Positions 10,199 to 22,405 of a DNA stretch of 64,000 nt are shown one piece after another; positions within the stretch are counted from its first letter, which is position 1; every line of letters starts with the position of its first letter. Made by a program: the position numbers and the translations under genes. Source of the stretch: Bretschneidera sinensis (lineage: Eukaryota > Streptophyta > Magnoliopsida > Brassicales > Akaniaceae); contig CM043700.1 of the NCBI GenBank assembly GCA_023935145.1, forward strand, positions 101,611,400 to 101,675,399, given 5' to 3'. The notes beneath the pieces are model-generated. The model saw nothing but the letters and a program-made list of their open reading frames with translations, did no database searches and was not told the DNA's origin.

Positions 10199-12782
10199 GT
10201 AATAACCATATTTGTAAAATAAGGGTAAAGAAGTAATTTAATAAATATGACATGAAATTAAAATAATATATTTACGCGAAAGATTTAGTTTTGTAATAAA
10301 GCAATTCTTAAAAAAAATATTCAAGGATGTCCAGAAGAAAGAAAAGAAAAAAAAATTTATAAAAAAGTCAAACAAAAAAAAAGGAGGGGCTGAAAAACGT
10401 GGCGACAGGTGGAAGGAATGTGATTTGCAAGTTTACCACCTGCTTTATGCCTGGAAACTTGAGAAATGCTTGGGAAGGGGGCTGCTGAAGCAAAGGAAAA
10501 TTATATATATATATACATATATATATATAGTGTACTCAAAATTTTTACTTAGCAAATTCGTTAGTTTTACTTCAAATTTCTATATTTCCTTAAACACTTA
10601 GGGACCGAAAGAAATGTTGAAAGAGCAAAATTTTGAAGAGGTTTACGGGAGAATTTTATAGAGAGTCACGAGAAGCAATCAGAAAAATAGAAGGTAATAA
10701 TGTATTGTTTATTTTTGAATTTTTAGCATTTATGAAATTTCCCGGAAGTCAAAGTGAGAATTTTCAAAGGATGTGGTTTATGAAGAATTGAAGAATAAAT
10801 TAGAATTTTAATATAAATATGATGTCAAGTGTTGACGATCAACAACTTGGGGAAATTTCAAGAGGGGCTGAAAAACGTGGCGACAGGTGGAAGGAATGTG
10901 ATTTGCAAGTTTACCACCTGCTTTATGCCTGGAAACTTGAGAAATGCTTGGGAAGGGGGCTGCTGAAGCAAAGGAAAATTATATATATATATATATAGTG
11001 TACTCAAAAATTTTACTTAGCAAATTCGTTAGTTTTACTTCAAATTTCTATATTTCCTTAAACACTTAGGGACCGAAAGAAATGTTGAAAGAGCAAAATT
11101 TTGAAGAGGTTTACGGGAGAATTTTATAGAGAGTCACGAGAAGCAATCAGAAAAATAGAAGGTAATAATGTATTGTTTATTTTTGAATTTTTAGCATTTA
11201 TGAAATTTCCCGGAAGTCAAAGTGAGAATTTTCAAAGGATGTGGTTTATGAAGAATTGAAGAATAAATTAGAATTTTAATATAAATATGATGTCAAGTGT
11301 TGACGATCAACAACTTGGAGAAATTTCAAAGAGGAACGGGAAAGGCAAATAGGTGATTCACAGGTAGCTTTAAGAGCTACGTGGTGAGTTGGATTTACTT
11401 TAAGTAATCTAATAAAAATGAAAAATCTAGTGATAATATTAAAATAAATTATTAGTTTATGTTTTGGTGATAGATAAAGATTTGATTGATAGATATGATA
11501 TGAATATTGGACACGAAGAAAAATTATTATGTGACAAGAAATATTATTAGAATAATGAGTTGATTTAATAATGATGGTGATAAATAAATTCTTGATGAGT
11601 TATGGTTGATGTTTTGATACGAATTATGAAGAGGCGAAATTTAGTGGATCTTGATAAGCTTTGATGAATGATTTGATGTGATTTGGGATGAGAGGAATTT
11701 AGTGAAATTTTTTTTATATATAATTTGAGAAAAATCAGGATAGCCAAAATTAAATATTTGAATTAATGTTTGCTTTTTTATGTTATTGTTCAGATGCATA
11801 TTTCATATCATTGTTCATATGCATATGCATTAAATGAAAAGAAAAGGCAACCGGTCTAATTGAAAAACTGTAACAGCCAGTATGTGCTGGAAATAAAAAG
11901 GGACACCGTGACAGTTGGTATATGCTGAAAATAAATACTGTGGCAGCCGGGACAAGCTGTAAAGAAAAGAACCAAGAAGGTAGTCGGTCTAAATGAGAAA
12001 GAAAAGAACCAGGAAGCAGCCGGTTTAAGATAATAAAAATATGTCGATATGTGGGAAGACGTTCCCATAATAATAATTCATGCATTGCATCTGTTTTAAT
12101 TATTGCTTGCATTATTGAAATGTTGATGTGTGGTGTGTTATTGTGAATTTATTTATAGATAGATAAGTCTCACAGAGAGGCAGTTATGGTGATAAAAACC
12201 ATCTAAATAGTAGATTTTATGATGTGAACCTCATTATAAGGAAATTTTGAGATAATTGATGGGCTTAAGGTGAACCAATAAATAAGAGGAAGAGATTGAT
12301 GGAGAATGAGACTTATGACATGTGTAGTGACAGTAGAATGCTAGTATTAAGTTGTATGAGATATAATTAATTTAATGTTGTAAGACTAATTATACAAATT
12401 GAGTACTTCTAGTAAATTTAATTCACTGAGCTTGTGAAGCTCATCCCTCATTGTACAATGATTTCAGGTAGCAAGCAGAACAAAATAGTTTGATGAGTTG
12501 AGGTTCAAATGACATCATTTTCTGTAAGCCACGTACGTGTCAACATCCTCAGACTGATGAGAAAAGAAAATAAAAATTTATTTGTAAGTATTCATGCATT
12601 TTACGTTGTATCTAATGTTTAAAGATCAGATTGATGTAACTCCCCTGTTGAGGGTTGAAGATTGATGTAAAATTTTTTGTTGGTGTTATTTATTTTTATT
12701 GTTGCATATAAGTGTAATGCTGGGATTTTCAAAATGTGATGACACTGCCTTAGGGGTGGCCATCCCGAGATGGGTCTTTACA
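10199..12782 (+). repeat. 3' LTR of element A, enlarged by a tandem duplication
   Basis: Starts TGTAATAACC and ends ...TCTTTACA. It aligns with 3972-6232 but is longer because a segment of about 478 bp is present twice (10384-10861 and 10862 to about 11335). Confidence 0.8.
10384..11335. repeat. Tandem duplication of about 478 bp within the A 3' LTR
   Basis: Both units begin GAGGGGCTGAAAAACGTGG and are nearly identical apart from the length of a TA run. The near identity shows the duplication is much younger than the divergence between the two A LTRs. Confidence 0.85.
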
Positions 12783-13543
12783 AAGATAGCCGGTCTAAAT
12801 GATAATAAAAGAACCGGGAGGGCAGTCAGTCTAAATGAGAATAAAAGAACCGAGAAGGCAACCGGTCTAAATAAGAATGAAAGATTCGAGAAGCCATCCG
12901 GTCTAAGATAAAAACATGTCGACGTGTGGGAAGACATTCCCAATAATAATAACATTTAAATTCATGCATTGCTTTTGCTTAAATATTGATTGTTATTACT
13001 TGAGATGCTAAAGTGCTATTCATGACTGTAAATTTATTGATAGATGAATGAATCACATAGAGAGACAATTATGCTGAGAAGAAATATGGAAATATAAAAT
13101 GATTAGAATTATTTAGATGACTGATTATATGCTGTGAACCTCATAATGAGGTAATTATGAGATATAATTGATGGTCTCAAGATGATGATTAATTATATGA
13201 AAAGAAGATATTTATAAAGGATGGGGATTTGATATGAGTAGTGATAATAGAATGTTATTATCAAAATATATGAGATATAGATGAATGAATATTGGAAGAC
13301 TAATTTTACAAATTGAATAATTCTAGTAAGTTTAATTCATTGAGCTTGTGAAGCTCACTCCCCATTGTACAAGAATTTCAGGTAGCAGGCAGGACAGATA
13401 GTTCAGTGAGTTGAGATTCAGACAAAGTCATTATCTGTAAGCTACGTGGTTCACATCCTCATACTAATGGAAAAAAAATATTTGTAAATATTCATGCATA
13501 TTGCGTTGTATATAATGTTTAAGTCAATATCTGAATGATGTAT
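12783..13543 (+). repeat. Partial extra LTR of element A, left piece
   Basis: Directly after the complete LTR end at 12782 the sequence restarts in mid-LTR (GCCGGTCTAAATGA...) and follows the LTR consensus until TGTAT at 13539-13543, where element B begins. The remainder resumes at 41498-41636 after the second TGTAT. The arrangement fits unequal recombination between LTRs before B inserted. Confidence 0.75.
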
Positions 13544-15367
13544 TGTAACAACCCATCCTAGGTTAGCCACCCCGAGACGGTGTCATCACATTTTGAAAAT
13601 CCTAGCACGACACATATATGTAACAATAAAAAAATAATACTAACATAAATTTTACTGTAATCCTCAACCCTCAACAAGGGAGATACATCAATCTGATATT
13701 AATTTAAACATAATATACAGCGTAAAATGCATAAATATTTACGAATAAAACTTTTATATTTCATTTTCTCATTTGTCTGAGGATGTTGACACGTATATGG
13801 GTTATAAAAAATGATTTTATCTGACTCTCAACCCACTAGACTATTTGTCCCGTTCGCTACCTGAAATCATTGTACAATGATGGATGAGCTTCACAAGCTC
13901 AGTGAATTAAATTTTCTAGAAGTATTCAATTTGTATAAATAGCCCTTTAATATTTAATCATTTATATCTTATATGACTGGATAATAGCATATAGTCTAAC
14001 ATTTAAATAATTTCTATCATATCATACTTCTATGTCTTTTTCTCACTGTAACTGTCTCTCACTGTGAGATTCATTTATCTACAAATAAATGCATAATATC
14101 AATAACATTTCAGCAAAAATATCAATATGTACAACAAATGCAATGCATGAATTATTATTATTAGGGAACGTCTTCCTACATGTTGACATGTTTTTATCTT
14201 AAACCGGCCCCCTCCTGGTTCTTTTATTTTCCAACATATACCGGCTGTCACGGTATTTATTTCCAGTATATACTGGTCATCACGGTTTTTCCCTTTTTCC
14301 CGCATATACCAGCTGTCACGGTTTTCCTTTATTTCCAGCATATACAGGCTGTCACAGTTTTTTAATTAGATTGGTCCCCTCCTAGTTCTATTAGTTTATA
14401 CACATGCATATGAACAATAATATGAAATATGCATATGAACAATAATATGAATTCAAATATTAAATTTAGCAATCCTGTCTTTCCTCAAATTTATGCTTGA
14501 TAAATTTCAATAATTTCTTCTTCTCATATATCACATCAATTTATTAACCAAAGCTCGTCAAGAATTTTATTTATCACCATCATTATTAAATCGACTCATT
14601 ATTCTAATAATATTTCTTTTTACATAATAATTTTCTACATGTCTAATATTTATATCATACTCATCAATCCAATTTTTATCTACCACCAAAGCATAAGCTA
14701 ATAATTTATTTTAATATTATCACTAGATATTTCATTTTTATTTAGATTACTTAAAGTAAATCTAACTCACCACGTAGCACTTAAAGCTACTCATGGATCA
14801 CCTCCTTGCCTTTCCCGTTCCTCTCAGCAATTTCCCCCGGTTGCTGATCATCAACACCTGACATAATATTTATATTAAATTTCTAATTTATTCTTTAATC
14901 CAATTTTTATTTACCACCAAAGCATAAGCTAATAATTTATTTTATTATTATCACTAGATATTTCATTTTTATTTAGATTACTTAAAGTAAATCTAACTCA
15001 CCATGTAGCACTTAAAACTACTCGTGGATCACCTCCTTGCCTTTTCCGTTCCTCTCAGCAATTTTTTTCGGTTGCTGATCGTCAACACCTGACATAATAT
15101 TTATATTAATTTCTAATTTATTCTTCAATTCTTCATAAATCACACCCTTTGAAAATTCCTACTTTGAATTCCGGGAAATTTCGTGTATACTAAAAATTCA
15201 AAAATAAAAATTACGTTATTATCTTTTATTTTTCTGATAGCTTTCCGTGACTCTCTATAAAATTCCTCTGTAAACCCCTTCAAAATTTTGCTCTTCAACC
15301 TTTCTTTCAGTCCCCAAGTGTTTAAAGAAATTGAGTAATTGAAGGAAAACTAAACGAAATTCGGTAA

Positions 15368-15444
<77 letters not shown>

Positions 15445-15635
15445 TTTGTTGCTTCAAAATCTCTTACACAAATATTTGGGTTTAGAAGCTCCAAAATTTG
15501 CTTGCACTATCAGCACCTAAACTCCCAATATCTCTCCACGATATGGCCACATGTAATATCTATATAATATTGTAACTTTATGTTATATTTTTTTAAGTAC
15601 TTATTTACCCTTACTTTACAAATACGGGTATTATA
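13544..15635 (-). repeat. 3' LTR of element B
   Basis: Reads TGTAACAACCC at its left end and ATTATA at its right end (the partner LTR has ATTACA). It differs from the 5' LTR by a tandem duplication of about 225 bp (about 14670-15115), a long TA run, and loss of about 130 bp that the other LTR keeps at about 41295-41430. Confidence 0.8.
15369..15442. repeat. (TA)37 microsatellite
   Basis: An uninterrupted run of 37 TA units inside the B 3' LTR, at the place where the B 5' LTR has only a short TA stretch (near 41160-41172). Confidence 0.95.
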
Positions 15636-15661
15636 GTTCTACCCACCTTACAAAAATTTTG

Positions 15662-17113
15662 TCCCTGAAATTTTCTTACCTAATTCAAGAAAAAGTTGGC
15701 GGTATTCCTTCCTCATTCTTGCTTCATGCTCCCACGTGACTTCTTCGACATCTTTGTTCTGCCATAATACTTGAATCAAATGAATGACTTTATTTCACAA
15801 GACTTGTTCCTTTCTATCTAGAATTCTGACCGGTACTTGCATAAAAGTCAAATCTTCCTGAAATTCTATTGCCTGATTCAAGATACTATGGGATTCATCG
15901 TGTAAGTACTTCTTCAGCAGTGACACATTAAACACATTATGTAATTGCTTTAACTCTGGAGGCAAATCCAAACGATATGCTACTGGTCTAATTCTCTCGA
16001 TCACTTCATATGGCCCCACAAATATCGGGCTCAACTTTCCCTTCTTTTTAAACCTTAACACACACTTCCATGGAGATATCTTCAAAAATACCCAATCACC
16101 AATTCAGAACTCGAGATGCTGTCTTCTTTTATCAGCATATCCCTTCTGTCTGTTCTGGGCTATTATAAGGTTCTCCCTAACCAGTTTGATCCTCTAAGTA
16201 GTCAAATCTATCATTTCTGGGCCATATATCTTTCTCTCTCCAACTTCTTCCCAACAACTGGAGTTCTACACCTATTACCAAATAAAGCCTTGAAGGGTGC
16301 CATCCTAGTACTAGTTTGATACTGATTATTGTATGCAAACTCGATCAAAGGCAAATAAGCATCCCAGCTCACTAAGAAACTCAATACATTTGCCTTCAGC
16401 ATATCTTCTAGTATTCTAATGATTCTCTCTGTCTGCTCATCAGTTTGTGGATGAAAAGCTGTACTAAATTGCAATTGCATACCCATAGCTCTTGGAAACC
16501 CCTCCAAAATCTAGAAGTAAATCTAGAATCTGTATCTGATATGATACTCAAGGGTACTCCATGTAATTTTACTATCTCCGCTACATACAATTCAACCAAC
16601 GTTTCTGGACTCTAGGTAGTTTTCATAGGAAAAAAATGTGAATACTTAGTTAGTCTATCCACTATAACCCACACAGCGTCATGTCCCCTCTAGGTACGAG
16701 GAAAACTAGAGACAAAATCCATACTCACGTTTTTCCATGGCCACTCAGGTACTGGAAGAGGTTGTAATAAATTTGCTGGATGTCTATTCTTAGACTTTAC
16801 CTGTTGACAAGTCAAACATCTAGAAATATATTCTGCTACGTCCTTCTTCATCCCTAACCACCAATAATTCTGTCTCAATCCCCTGTACATCTTATTATTA
16901 CCCGGGTGTATGGAATATACAGAATCATGAGCCTCCCTTAGTATCTCCTTTCTCATCTCCACATTATTGGGAACATAAACTCTATGCCCTAATACTACCA
17001 TACCATCTTCTCTAATTCTAAACTCAGTTTACTTCCCACTGAGCACTTCCCATCTGATCTTCTCTATCCCCTCATCTCTACCCTGCATCTGTAATAAACG
17101 ATCAATAATAGAA
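15662..17113 (-). pseudogene. Integrase and chromodomain-like tail of element B
   Basis: From right to left: the zinc-binding N-terminus (HDSVYSIHPGNNKMYRGLRQ ... CLTCQQVK, about 16960-16790), the catalytic core ([26 protein letters not shown], then [13 protein letters not shown] near 16450), and the C-terminal part ending in [17 protein letters not shown] and [14 protein letters not shown] stop, then a chromodomain-like segment (HLIQVLWQNKDVEEVTWEHE) runs to about 15662. The normal DD(35)E residues appear as ISD and the E of DEQTE. Frameshifts near 16500 and stops (for example VL then stop where VLRNK is usual) make it inactive. The frame continues exactly into 36093 once element D is removed. 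Confidence 0.8.
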
Positions 17114-17118
17114 GATTG

Positions 17119-18441
17119 TGTTAGACGAAAATATACCTAAATAAATAGGTGAATAATCGTACTAGTTATACTTGCAAGTGCACAAGGTCATCAGTGTAGT
17201 CTAGTGTGCAAAAGCAAGGTCATCTCCACAGGGATTGGTGAAGTTGCTTTTAGAATTAGTTTCTCTAAAGTAAAAAGAGATAAATAACTGTTGGAGGGTG
17301 ATTTGATAATAATAAAGACATAGGGCTTTGATATCCACCACTAGTCATACTTTCCCAATTTGTATAAGGTATCAGTGCACTAGCCTTATTATGTATACCT
17401 ATTGGTTGCTAACCTAAGGGCATGGTATCTACTCCTTAAGCTATTGATTTCCCTAAGCAACGAGTTAGGCATGGTATCTACTCTAACTCTTTTCTTCCTC
17501 AAGGGATTCAGCATGGTATCTGCTTGAGTTGTTCCTTAAGAAAACATAAGTACTATGGAAATCGACAACCACATGAGACCTAGGGCATGGTATCTACTCC
17601 CGGTTTCCCATGTTGATTAACCCGGGTATCCGGATAAGATATCCCTTGTTACTAATGTTAGACCTAGGACTCGGTCATCCAAATTGATCTAACTAACCAA
17701 TCCGTACCACATGCATACATTGGCCATGCACATACATATGAGGAATTTAAATAAGCATAAGCATTAATCAAGTTAAGCAACATAATAAAGGCTATTGGCA
17801 AAGATTTTATCAATGAATATAAATATGGGAATGCATAACTAGGGCTTCAATCGAGCTCTATAAGAAAGTTAGTTACACATACTATCTGAAGTAAACATTA
17901 TAAATAAACTAAACATTAAGGGAGAAGAATACACCTGAGAGAAGAGGTGTCAATTCTCTCCCAAGCTCTCAACTCCAAGTAAAAGAAAAGAGAAAAGTGT
18001 TTTCTATCTGAGGTGAGGTCTTTGTGTGTGAGTTACAAGTGTATTTATAGGTCTTTGAGAAGTCCTAAGAGACCCATGAGTTTCTAAACCTTCCTAAAAC
18101 GAAAATTCTCTTATTTCCAAAATAGGGTTCTGCAGTTTACTGTTCACGCCCGTACATGTGCTCTCGATCTCATATGTCTTGCACTCGATTGCAGTGTGCA
18201 CTCGATCCTTCATGTGTGCGCACGATCGTATTGCATGGTGCGATCGATCGCAATTTGTCCAGAGAATGCTCCAGGGATTCCATATTTCTTCCTTTAAGTG
18301 CCAAAACTGCTTATTTTTCTCCAAAACCCTATAAAAACATGTAAAACACACAAATGGAGTAAAAGAGACCAATTTAACGTAATTAAGGACTTAACAAATG
18401 TAAATAAGGGGGCTTAAATATGAATATTTAAGCACTTATCA
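17119..18441 (-). repeat. 3' LTR of element D
   Basis: In element sense it starts TGATAAGTGC at 18441 and ends ...TCTAACA at 17119. Sub-features are a palindrome cluster at about 18160-18252 (perfect TGCGATCGATCGCA at 18239-18252), a TATA box at 18042-18049, and four copies of a GCATGGTATCTACTC motif (plus-strand reading) at 17420, 17469, 17511 and 17585. Confidence 0.88.
18042..18049 (-). promoter_or_regulatory. TATA box in the 3' LTR of element D
   Basis: TATAAATA on the minus strand, about 110-200 bp downstream of the palindrome cluster; identical at 35688-35695 in the 5' LTR. Confidence 0.6.
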
Positions 18442-18454
18442 CACCCCCAAACTT
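18442..18454 (-). other. Polypurine tract of element D
   Basis: Minus strand AAGTTTGGGGGTG directly adjoins the 3' LTR and primes plus-strand synthesis. Very similar tracts recur upstream on the minus strand near 19456-19470 and 19565-19575. Confidence 0.7.
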
Positions 18455-19762
18455 ACATATTGCTAGTCTCTTAGCAATACTAAATTAAAAACTAAAACGA
18501 AAAACATAGATAGATCCAATGTTTATTGTGTCAATCAAAAGTTTAGATTTTTCACAAAACTATGATGCGCATTCATGAGCAAGCTTAACAAGTGTAAACA
18601 TATTTTTGCAATGAATAAGAGGTTTGAACGTAAATCATTTTCATGAGGTAGTTTAAGACATCACAAGTTTGACTTTAGTGTGTGGTGACTAGCACACCAA
18701 AGATTGGGTTTCAAAGAAATTCAAACGTGTATTGTTTCGATGACTCATGATTCACCAAACTTCCTATTAGAGTCAACAAATATGGCATAGACTTTTATTT
18801 GTGAGATTTTTGCCAAGTTAGTTCCCTTAAGCTTTCTTGTTGACTCGTGTAATAAGCATTTAGCCAATGACTCCCAAACCAAATGGTTTTAGGGTATTAG
18901 GTGTAGAGATACCCCTAAGGACTTACTAGCTTGAGTCAACAAGGCTACGAAACTTAACTGGTTTTAATGCTACCACTTAGAATTTTCCACCTTTTGATGT
19001 GACACGCAATGCTTACTGAGGCAAGAGTGACAGTTACTCAGTGGAAGATTTGTTTTTATTGATCATTAGGAGCATTTTTTTTTTCTTTTTGAGCACGAAT
19101 CAATCTTTTCTATTTTTATATGCCAAAATGTCAATCTAATAGGTCATCTAGTTCATAGTCAAGCAAAAGGAACATACAAATCCAAATAACATGTCATACC
19201 CCACACGATCATGTGCTAATGTGCTCGTGATAGTTTAAGCTAAACTTGTGAATTCTTAAATGCCTAAAGGGCAGTGATCTAGGTTCAAAACTTGATTATT
19301 GGCCTATATATTCAAAGTGTTAAGCTCTCTGATGAAGTTGAATCATAAAGTTTTGTTTAGATCTTCAAAAAAAAGTTTATTGGACAAAATGACCATGCAT
19401 TTATCTACGAAAATAGCAACAAAAAAAAACTGTGGGACAAGTGAGGTGTGAATGTGTCCCCATACCCCCAAGCTTAAATTGCACATTGTCCCCGATGTGT
19501 GAGTAGCATGAAAGGATCTGACCTGGGAGATGGAGAGCTATATGGTTGGCATGGGTTGGAGCACGCCCCCAAACTTTAACTGGATGCACTGACACTGTCC
19601 TTGAAAAAGAAAGAAAAAAAAAGATAAAATAGAAAACAAGTAATAGACAATAAAATAAAAGTATAAAATATGAATAATAACATAAACTATAAAAAAAGAT
19701 ATGCATTGGGGTACCTCCCATGAGCACTAAGTTTAACGTCTTCAGCCAGACGTGGTACTCTT
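18455..19762 (-). other. 3' untranslated region of element D
   Basis: No credible coding frame. The segment aligns in inverted orientation with 27170-28420 of element E, sharing the block around GCTGAAGACGTTAAACTTAG and two internal polypurine motifs, so it is a conserved non-coding part of this Athila-like group. Confidence 0.6.
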
Positions 19763-20863
19763 TCACTGCTGATCATCAGGTGGTGCAGTCGAAGAGGTAC
19801 CGGGTGTCGGAGGTAGGCGATCAAGAATGGCCTACAGTATAGCCTCCTGTCGTGCTAACCGTGTCTCCAAACTGTCCATGCACTGATGCACGAATGTGGT
19901 AGCAGCAGAGACCTCACCTCAAAAGGAGGACAGCTCAGCTAAAAAGTGCTGGGACTCGGTGGGTCCCATGTTCGAATGGTCCTTCTCACGTATTGGGCTA
20001 ATGACCGGGGTCTCAGTCTCCATGCGATCCTCCTCAACTCACTTAGCTGCTGGAGCAGGTGCCGGGAGTCCTCGTGGCATGTGTGATATGTTGTGTGTCC
20101 ACTGAGCCTTCCCGAAGAAGGGATGCTCTCGCACTGGCTCGTCGTTGTGGGTCCCCTTAATCCCCTTCTTCTTGAGGATGGAGGTGAGTAGGAACGGGAA
20201 AGGGAGGCCCCAAGCATTGGCCGTGGTGGTCTGACGGCCATGCACGTGATCCCAAAACTTATGCAACTGGCTCCAAATGACAGCCGGGATGGAGTACCAG
20301 TGGCCTCTATGGAAGGAATATATAGTCTTGTGCCCCAATGGACACACGTTACGTTGTAGGATCGTATCAACAAGCCACAGTCGGGGAGGCAGCTTGGACC
20401 GGCTGACCACATTGTTATGCCTGTCGGCATACTAGCCAGCGCACATGTCTGTGATGATCTCGGTCAGGGCAAAGGACACTAGCTGCTCCTCGATATCAGT
20501 GTCCTCAGGAGGGGACTCATCAGTGCAATAAATAGCAGCGGTGATATCGGCACTAGTCACCTCGATGGGCGTGCCTCGGACTGAAGAGGTGAGGACTCCC
20601 GGTTTGCTGCAGTCGAAAGAGAGATGCTCATAAAACTGGACTACGAGCTGGGAGTAGGCAGTGGAGCACACTGGTTTAAACAGTCGCTTCGACCCCAGAT
20701 GTCGGAATGCTTGGACGGCCCATTGAGTGGCTTCGATGTGCCGGAATACATCATCGATGGCGAATGAGGTCTCAAATAAAAGCTCGCGCTGCTCGATGCT
20801 GGGCCGAGATGACGAAGCACGGCTGCTGGATGCATCGGAGGTGGAAACTGATGGTCTTGACAT
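19763..20863 (-). pseudogene. Third ORF of element D: putative plant transposon protein, four internal stops
   Basis: An ATG at 20863 opens a serine-rich start (MSRPSVSTSDASSSRASSSR). One continuous frame of 366 codons runs to a TGA at 19763-19765, broken by four internal stops, one of them at 20432-20434. The middle, residues about 70-110 (QLVVQFYEHLSFDCSKPG ... VRGTPIEVTSADITAAIY), matches the domain that databases call putative plant transposon protein, common in Athila-type elements. The C-terminus has a heptad-like stretch (MDSLETRLARQEAIL) that could form a short coiled coil. The biochemical role of the family is not established. The stops replace likely Trp, Arg and Gln codons. Element F carries a relative at 62690-63319. 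Confidence 0.7.
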
Positions 20864-20883
20864 GCTGTGTTCTAGGTTCTGCC

Positions 20884-20972
20884 TGATTTGCGATCGATCT
20901 TAATGATGTGCGCTCGATCGCACACTGGATTATGCGCTCGATCGCAGATACCGTGTGCTCGATCGCACACGG
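20884..20972. repeat. Palindrome cluster I before the third ORF of D
   Basis: Four copies of a CTCGATCGCA-type motif (variants of TGCGATCGATCGCA) lie within 90 bp, immediately upstream of the ORF start at 20863 in minus orientation. They are in the presumed 5' leader of the ORF transcript. Confidence 0.75.
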
Positions 20973-21390
20973 TCAGGCTTTTCGTCGAACAGCTTATGTG
21001 CACCAAAAAAAACAAGCTACGATCTTGACAAGTTGAATGTGTGCCAAACCTCCTGCAAACAAACAAGTACTCAATCACACTCAAGATAACATATAAGAAT
21101 AAAGAGTTTTGTAAATAAAACATTAAAATTCGTGTGTGTGTGAAGAGTACCTTGTGGATTAATGGGGATGGGAATACGGGGTGGCGACAGTGGAGGTGAT
21201 GGTGATTGTCGGTGATAGAGGCAATGGATTGGTGAAGGAGGATGGTGGCGATGGAAGTGGTGGTGAATGATGGTGGCAAAGTGTGAGTGTGAGAGAGTTG
21301 GGTAGACGGGAAGAGCGAGTGAGAGAGAGAGTGTAGGGTGCGATTGAACACAGTGAAGAGGGTGTGAGTGCGTGAGTGAAGGTTTTCAGA

Positions 21391-21398
21391 TATATAAA
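21391..21398 (-). promoter_or_regulatory. Internal TATA box of element D, before the third ORF
   Basis: TTTATATA on the minus strand, about 530 bp upstream of the ORF start and 320 bp after the end of pol. CT-rich DNA follows it (TCACTCGCTCTTCCCG near 21310), as in plant 5' leaders. A palindrome cluster starts about 17 bp upstream of it. The sequence suggests a separate internal promoter. Confidence 0.5.
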
Positions 21399-21413
21399 TG
21401 CTTCTGCCACGAA

Positions 21414-21530
21414 TGCGCTCGATCGCACACAGGGTGTGCTCGATCGCACTCGTGCACTCGAGCACGTTTGAAGGACACCCTCGATCGCACACTTGCGCTC
21501 GATCGCACTGGATGATGCGATCGATCGCAA
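21414..21530. repeat. Palindrome cluster II, upstream of the internal TATA box of D
   Basis: About five copies of the CTCGATCGCA-type motif, including a perfect 14-bp palindrome TGCGATCGATCGCA at 21516-21529. CG dinucleotides are unusually dense here compared with the AT-rich surroundings. Confidence 0.8.
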
Positions 21531-21714
21531 GGAGGGCATATGGACAAAAGAAAAAAAAAAAAAACTTACCGTAGCTAACAAAAATGATAATTTATTGAAA
21601 CAATACAACCTTACCATTTGTTAGTGGCCTCAGTACCACTAACCTTACCAGAGGTGCTTGAGATTAATAGGTGATCTGATTTTTACTTTGCTCAAGAACT
21701 CTATTGCTACCGTG

Positions 21715-22400
21715 CTAGTTGTTTGGAATGAGGCACTTAGAGTCCACCTCTTGGAGCTCTAGTGCTTGTGTTTTAGATGTATACTGTACTGATTCAAGTG
21801 CCAAATCTTCATCTCTTGGAGGAATGTTAATGTCGAGGTAAGGCTTGGCTCTGTGTCCATTGATTGTAAAGGGCTGATTTCCCTTGGAGCCACAGACTTC
21901 TAATGCACCATGAGGGAAGACCTTGGTGACCATGTACGGACCGTACCATCTGGATTTGAGCTTGCCTGGGAATAGCCTCAATCGGGAGTCATATAACAGC
22001 ACCTTTTGTCCTACATGGAACTCCTTCCGGGCTAGTTGTTTGTCATGATAAACTTTTGTCCGTTCCTTGTACAACTTTGCATTCTCATAGGCATCATATA
22101 TCAATTCTTCAAGCTCATTTAGATGCAGTTTCCTTTTCTCACCCGCTTGCTTCATGTCGAAGTTGAACTGCTTAATGGCCCAATATGCTCGATGCTCTAA
22201 TTCCACCAGGAGATGGCATGCTTTTCCAAAGACTAGGCGGTAGGGAGACATGCCAATTGGAGTCTTATAAGCTGTCTTATATGCCCATAAAGCATCATTT
22301 ATGTGTAGAGACCAATCCTTCCGGTTAGGCTTCACAGTCTTTTCTAATATTCCCTTGATCTCTCGATTACTAATCTCCACTTGGCCACTGGTTTGAGGAT
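21715..22400 (-). pseudogene. Integrase C-terminal part of element D (left of the E insertion)
   Basis: Open from 22380 to 21715. It reads the end of the integrase core ([20 protein letters not shown], the E of the DDE triad lying in QVE) and the DNA-binding C-terminus ([60 protein letters not shown]). It is the direct continuation of 29834-30444: removing element E and one GATAT copy joins the codons for AYHPQTSG. Confidence 0.85.
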
Positions 22401-22405
22401 GATAT

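Noticed and set aside
15255..15494. Open frame coding a long Tyr-Ile repeat
   Set aside because: It is the translation of the (TA)37 microsatellite in the B LTR.
17420..17434. TGGTATC in the D LTR repeat as a tRNA-Met primer site
   Set aside because: Only seven bases agree, it occurs four times inside the LTR, and D has a tRNA-Asp-type site at the correct place.
19401..19766. Minus-strand open frame of 121 codons in the D 3' region
   Set aside because: Hydrophobic, T-rich composition, not conserved with the matching region of E.
20872..21617. Two long minus-strand open frames between pol and the third ORF of D
   Set aside because: They read through the CG-rich palindrome clusters and leader, with low-complexity Arg/Ser/His content; the region is better explained as promoter and leader.
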